From assembly GCF_000350225.1 (NCBI RefSeq), contig NW_005179120.1:404060-468059 (forward strand): a stretch of 64,000 bases of DNA. The letters run 5' to 3'. Below the pieces are notes generated by a model. That model was not told the origin of the DNA, did not search any database, and saw only the letters and a list, made by a program, of their open reading frames with translations. This document shows positions 59,486 through 64,000 of this stretch, one piece after another. The position numbers and the translations under genes were made by a program. The DNA is from Chondrus crispus (Eukaryota > Rhodophyta > Florideophyceae > Gigartinales > Gigartinaceae). The stretch's first letter is position 1. Every line of letters starts with the position of its first letter.

Positions 59486-62400
59486 CTACGTTGGTAATGC
59501 CACTGAGATTGACGTTGCTGGGGATTGATTCCCTACCCCATTTCCTCCTTGTTGTAGCATCGGGGCATCACTTGTCTCCGCTCCAGTAAGGGCCTCTGTA
59601 GGCATCAATGTCCCCTCTTGTTTTCTTGGTACCGACTCAGATGTCGCGGCCGTAATGGTAGCCTCAATTCCAGGCACAAACTCTCGCACCACATCAAATG
59701 TTGCTTTCCATCGCACGTTCTGGTTTGCTTTGAGCAAACCACAGTCGCACATAACGAGAAGAAGGTTTTTCACGCTCTCTGGTATATGTTCTACAAGGTC
59801 GTCATGTTTCTCTGTAGTGGCACCCTGGTTCCATATTTCACTTGTACCACTCTCAATGGCTACCCGAAATACCTCGAGAACTCCAATCCACAATTCCGTA
59901 AACGCCTCATCACTGATTCCTCGTGCGATGGCAACGTGATGTTGCAAAAAAGTCTTAGACGTGAGCGTGACTGCTTTCAGTCGTGTCCGGTTGCATGCTA
60001 AGGCGACAGATCTCCTCAATTGCTCCTGATGCTCTGTTGAGGTGGCTGCATTCCGCGACCTGCCTCGCATAACCGACGTTCCACTATTCCGCTCTGCCAA
60101 CAATTTCTTTTGTGCAGTCTGTTCCGCTTCCAGAGTTGCCGCCAAGAAACCATGGGTTGTGAATAATTGTGTCATAAGCGGCAGTAGTACTGTCGATAAC
60201 GCTCTGTTCCATTGTTCCGCTGACAAAAAATCGGCGGAGCTGCTGGATGCGACAACCCGCTCGAGCACTCCAAGAGCAGAATTTCTGACCTTCCCACGAG
60301 GGTCTCGCACAGACGCTGCAAAACCAAGGAACAGAGGGCCCCAGAACTCTGACCACAACTCGTCTTCCATTTGGGGGAGTACAAGTGGTCTTCCGTTTGC
60401 TCCAGTGCTTCTTTCAATCCCTGATTTCTTTGAGAATGAGGAGATTCTTTGCGAGAGAAGGAAGAGTAAATCTAGTGCCCTTATTGAAACATCAATAGAC
60501 AGACATGATGTATACGCAAGGATGGCATGGAGCAGAGGAGTAAATGTTTCTGCACTAACCGCAAATGTGGATGAATGATCTCGAAGCAAACAAGATATTG
60601 TATCCAAACCTATCTCTCGAGCTTCGCACTGATACCGAGCTGAACTCTCCAAAATCGACAAAATTGCGTGCCAGCCTGATGTCGAATGAATCCCAGAACC
60701 ATGCGTTTTCACGATATTGAACACACCCGCAGCGATCGGCACGGATAAAACCTCAGCGGTGTCAGGTGGCAATCGCACTAGGAGATTGAGGCCTCTCAAA
60801 ACGTCATTTCTTACTTCATCGCGATGAAGGAGTCGGACGCCAACTCGTAACAAGCAAACAACAGCCCTCTCTAGAACAGCAGACGGCTGCGTTGCTGGTG
60901 CGATGACTCGAACCAAAAGTCCGTGGAGCGCAGGCCATGGCAAGCGAAGTCTATCGCGATTCTGCAACGTGAGTTCGCACAGCAGGTCAATGCAAAACGC
61001 TGTAACAAAACTTCTGGCCTTGCGCTCGTCCCGCTCCTTCACTTGCCCAGTCCACGGTGACGAAAGACCGAACGACGAAAAATCTGACTCCGATTCGGCT
61101 GCAGCCAAGGCTCGGTACTTGTTTGTAACACCAGCTATGGCAGAAGAATCACCTTTTGGACTTGGGGGGGCAATTTCATCCCAGTCTAGCATTGACGCTT
61201 CCGTTCCATTCGCGTGATCATCGACAACTCTGCTGTTCTTGACTTCAGACCCATTTTCTCCGCCTTCCATGGTCCTGACAGCTGACCTGGCAACGGCATC
61301 TGCTAGGTGTTCTAAGGCCGAGGACTGCAAAACTTTTGCCTCGTTGATGATCACATCTTCAATTCGACAACCCGCGATGCATTTTCTGGCAAGCTCTTGG
61401 GCTTCGCGCTCTTCTGGACTCTGCATTCTGAGGTAATAAGGAGGTGCATTTGAAGTCTTCCGAATGATGCGGCCGTCACCGTTCACCGCATGGCTACTGC
61501 CATACTCATCTTCCTCCTCTGAATCTACCTCTGGCCCAATGGATGCTGCAATCAGCGCAGCCAAAAAGCCATTTGGACGGGATGTTTTTCGCGGTTTTTC
61601 ATCCTCAGCCTTCGAATCTTTGCATCTGCCTCGCTGCGACGGCCACCACATGGGTACTAACTTCGATGGGGGTAACTCCGTGCTAACACCAGCCAATTCT
61701 GGTCCATTACCACCGACTTGTTGTTCAAGGTCGACAGGGAGAAGGTCCAAGGCATGTAAACGCAAAAGGTACGCTACCAAAGACTGCCATCCTTCACTTT
61801 GCAGCCAATCTGCACACTGTCGGGAAACCCCTGAAAGCGCGACACACGCCATCTGCGCTTTGATGTCTGTACCAAAACGAGCAATAGCGCCATGCAATGG
61901 TCCTTCACGAAGAGTGGTCGCCGTTGCCAAGGACGAAATCACAGCATCAGTGGGGCGGCTCATCTGATACGCAGTTGAGCATCGAGCAATTTCCAGAAAG
62001 CCTTCCAAGGCCTTTTGCACGGAGTTTGCATCTCCAGCCTCGTTGAGAATGGCATTCGCTGCCACCACTGCAGATTCCCAAGATAGCGTAAAGATTTCTT
62101 CGTTAAACTCCCGATAACTCTCAATACTCGGAAGCGTCTTGTTCCCCATCTGCCTAAGCTGTTCGTCCCAATGAACATCCGTCAGAGCACCGATGCCAGC
62201 TTCATCGCTCATTCTGATCTCTACTGCGGCAATAGAACGGTAGATGTCTGCCAAGAACCATTTCGGTAGATCCTCCCCATCATTTATCCCTCTGCTGTTG
62301 CGCAAGAAATCTTCAAGGGTCATCTTCTTCCTGATTGAGTCGTTATGCTGGTCTGTATTCAACATGACGACTGAATAGCTCAAAACGTAGGCCGCATCTG

Positions 62401-64000
62401 CGTTCTTCAAAACCCCCATACGATGCCGGTTTTCCATACAATTTTGAACATCTGAGTGTGCGGGTACGCTCTCAGTTTTCGCCGCGTTGATGTCTCCTCC
62501 ACCTCGGGTATACCCGTTTGCAGTTTCCTTTGCCTCCGTCCCATGGTGCAGTGCCACTTCTTCAGTATTGCATGCCGAAACAGAAGGCTTGTTCTCCTCA
62601 CAATATCTTTCCGCAAAGGACTGTACAATGCGATCAATTTTCTGAGCTTCACCAGGCAGCCGAAAGCTTTCCAGAAAAACCCGAAGTGACTCCGTAAATG
62701 GTCTGCCCATGAATTGGAAGGTAGCAGTGTAATCTGCCAAGACACGACGTGACAATGCATCTGGTTCACCAATAACCACCCCTATTCTCTGCTTGTTCAA
62801 GCCGGGAGTTTCACGCAAGAACCTCACTATTGATTGCACATCGGCCTCCAAGTCTTCCCTCACAGTGCCCAATTCTGAAGTTGTCGTACTGGCTAAACCG
62901 TGCTCCTTCAACATTGCAAGTAATCTGGTTGCTTTTTCCAGTTTCTCTGACGAATTAAAAACCTTAGCAGCATGCTGCAGCTTTGCTTTTTGTTTTCGCA
63001 ATGCCCGGCTCTCTAACAAAAGTGTCCTGTCGCCGTCAGGTTGGTGGACAGATCCATCGGACTGGACCGTCAGTTGCTCGTTGATTGTGTCAATGATAGC
63101 GAGGATAGATTCCGCGCATAGCAACGCAGCCGCTCGTGAAAAGCGCGATGATTCAGCATTCGTGGCACCGGTCATAGTCGTGTCGTCATCGTCGCTATCT
63201 GCATCGGCCGTTGCGCTTGAAGTGTGATTCGCTCCGCTTGATGAAGCTCGTAAGCGTTTCGATCGTCGTCGAACTCGCCTCGCCTTTGCTGCGTACCCCA
63301 GCGCCTTCAGTAAAGGAGCGACAACATCATTGCGCTCGAGATCGCAGTCTGCAATCCTGTATACGACGCATAGTAATCCTGGCGATGACAGGAGTGCTGC
63401 TAGCGCTTCCAGTCCAATCTCACGGATAAACGGGTCAATCTCTACGAAACCGTGTACCACGCTTCCACCGCCGGCTGACGACATAGGAGTGCGCCCGTTT
63501 CCGTTCGCATTTTCTGCCACGCCGTTTGTATCTGACGGACGAGAGACCATAGGCAGTACGTTCTCGTATCCAGAAATGTAGAACGGGAAGACGCGTTCCA
63601 AAAGAGCTAGAAGAAACGGTCCACCGTCTTCCTGAAGCACGTAAACCATCTTCGTAGCCACAGTAAAGGCCGCTGAAATCGTAGAAGGTTGTGATTGAAA
63701 CATTCCGAGAGAGCGCAGGACCGCCCGTGAACATTGGCTCATGAGGAGGCGCTTCAGTGAAGGAAAGTTTCTAAACTTCGTTCCAGCCGACCCTAAGATT
63801 GCCGATAATAGCTGCATCCCCAAAGATCTTTCAGCATGGGAAGTCGCTTGCACCGGGTCTGACATGCGAGCACAGAGCTCCACAACTGCACCAACGATAT
63901 CGGCAGTCGCACGCCCATGCTGTGAAAAGGAATCCGTGTCTAACGAGAAGCCAAAGACAGGACTATTAACGCCGTCAACAAATAGAGGGGACAACTCTTT
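59486..64000 (-). CDS. Sec7-domain ARF-GEF of GBF1/GNOM class, 5' partial
   Basis: At least 1,502 codons; the frame is open to the right edge, so the N-terminus lies outside (the codon at 63994 is TTG, not a start). The N-terminal part is the DCB/HUS region (ERVFPFYISGYENV, FVEIDPFIREIGLEALAALL). The Sec7 domain (about residues 380-625) has the Glu finger in FRLPGEAQKIDRI and the ARF groove SYSVVMLNTDQHN, then KKMTLEDFLRNSRGINDGEDLP. An extra 50-60 residues sit inside Sec7 between FAERYCEEN and the ADAAYVL helix. HDS-type helical repeats follow and the tail is Ser/Thr-rich. The protein would load GTP on ARF1-type GTPases at Golgi membranes for COPI coats. GBF1/GNOM is preferred over BIG because of the Sec7 sequence (LPGEAQ, DQHN, GINDGEDLP). 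Single exon so far. Confidence 0.9.
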   Translation of the reverse strand, partial: KELSPLFVDGVNSPVFGFSLDTDSFSQHGRATADIVGAVVELCARMSDPVQATSHAERSLGMQLLSAILGSAGTKFRNFPSLKRLLMSQCSRAVLRSLGMFQSQPSTISAAFTVATKMVYVLQEDGGPFLLALLERVFPFYISGYENVLPMVSRPSDTNGVAENANGNGRTPMSSAGGGSVVHGFVEIDPFIREIGLEALAALLSSPGLLCVVYRIADCDLERNDVVAPLLKALGYAAKARRVRRRSKRLRASSSGANHTSSATADADSDDDDTTMTGATNAESSRFSRAAALLCAESILAIIDTINEQLTVQSDGSVHQPDGDRTLLLESRALRKQKAKLQHAAKVFNSSEKLEKATRLLAMLKEHGLASTTTSELGTVREDLEADVQSIVRFLRETPGLNKQRIGVVIGEPDALSRRVLADYTATFQFMGRPFTESLRVFLESFRLPGEAQKIDRIVQSFAERYCEENKPSVSACNTEEVALHHGTEAKETANGYTRGGGDINAAKTESVPAHSDVQNCMENRHRMGVLKNADAAYVLSYSVVMLNTDQHNDSIRKKMTLEDFLRNSRGINDGEDLPKWFLADIYRSIAAVEIRMSDEAGIGALTDVHWDEQLRQMGNKTLPSIESYREFNEEIFTLSWESAVVAANAILNEAGDANSVQKALEGFLEIARCSTAYQMSRPTDAVISSLATATTLREGPLHGAIARFGTDIKAQMACVALSGVSRQCADWLQSEGWQSLVAYLLRLHALDLLPVDLEQQVGGNGPELAGVSTELPPSKLVPMWWPSQRGRCKDSKAEDEKPRKTSRPNGFLAALIAASIGPEVDSEEEDEYGSSHAVNGDGRIIRKTSNAPPYYLRMQSPEEREAQELARKCIAGCRIEDVIINEAKVLQSSALEHLADAVARSAVRTMEGGENGSEVKNSRVVDDHANGTEASMLDWDEIAPPSPKGDSSAIAGVTNKYRALAAAESESDFSSFGLSSPWTGQVKERDERKARSFVTAFCIDLLCELTLQNRDRLRLPWPALHGLLVRVIAPATQPSAVLERAVVCLLRVGVRLLHRDEVRNDVLRGLNLLVRLPPDTAEVLSVPIAAGVFNIVKTHGSGIHSTSGWHAILSILESSARYQCEAREIGLDTISCLLRDHSSTFAVSAETFTPLLHAILAYTSCLSIDVSIRALDLLFLLSQRISSFSKKSGIERSTGANGRPLVLPQMEDELWSEFWGPLFLGFAASVRDPRGKVRNSALGVLERVVASSSSADFLSAEQWNRALSTVLLPLMTQLFTTHGFLAATLEAEQTAQKKLLAERNSGTSVMRGRSRNAATSTEHQEQLRRSVALACNRTRLKAVTLTSKTFLQHHVAIARGISDEAFTELWIGVLEVFRVAIESGTSEIWNQGATTEKHDDLVEHIPESVKNLLLVMCDCGLLKANQNVRWKATFDVVREFVPGIEATITAATSESVPRKQEGTLMPTEALTGAETSDAPMLQQGGNGVGNQSPATSISVALPT

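Noticed and set aside
1-64000. CRISPR array, operons or bacterial insertion sequences
   Set aside because: No regularly spaced repeats or bacterial gene order. All recognisable genes are eukaryotic.

Overview
The window is nuclear DNA from an intron-poor eukaryote. The best fit is a red alga of the Chondrus/Gracilaria kind. This is an inference from mostly single-exon conserved genes, very short gene spacing, two short GT-AG introns, and transposase families that I recall mainly from red algae and oomycetes. No rRNA, tRNA or marker gene is present to settle it.

Bases 1-40543 are almost entirely transposable elements. A Helitron (about 470-5650) encodes a Rep-helicase on the minus strand, broken by four in-frame stops. 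It lies between short inverted repeats at 376-392 and 7150-7166. From 7224 to 40538 there is a nested series of insertions. (1) The host is a Ty1/copia-type LTR element of about 6.8 kb, read on the minus strand, with LTRs 7224-7633 and 40252-40538 and target duplication CTTGC. (2) Its integrase gene is split by a 4.44-kb DNA transposon (12286-16725) that encodes a piggyBac-like transposase joined to a YqaJ-type nuclease. (3) Its protease region is split by a 22.0-kb Ty3/gypsy-type chromovirus (17541-39570, minus strand, target duplication GTTTG). (4) The pol gene of that element is split by a second gypsy chromovirus on the plus strand (24213-35030, target duplication GCRGG).

Bases 40544-64000 are a gene-dense region with housekeeping genes: a spastin/katanin-type AAA ATPase with an MIT-like N-terminus (minus), NHP2 of H/ACA snoRNPs (minus, one intron), clathrin heavy chain (plus, one apparent 1-nt frameshift), an intact hAT-like transposase-related ORF (minus), exportin-1/CRM1 (plus, 5' end lost in a 700-N gap), RPB5 (minus), prefoldin subunit 3 (plus, one intron), and a GBF1/GNOM-class Sec7 ARF-GEF (minus, running off the right edge). 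Clathrin and the ARF-GEF serve vesicle traffic. Exportin-1 serves nuclear export, RPB5 transcription, NHP2 RNA modification and prefoldin cytosolic folding. They are neighbours, not an operon.

The most unusual content is in the elements: the transposase-nuclease fusion flanked by palindromic subterminal sites, antisense reading frames between pol and the 3' LTR in two LTR elements, a copy of the target site behind the inner gypsy 5' LTR, and a likely gag-pol -1 frameshift signal.
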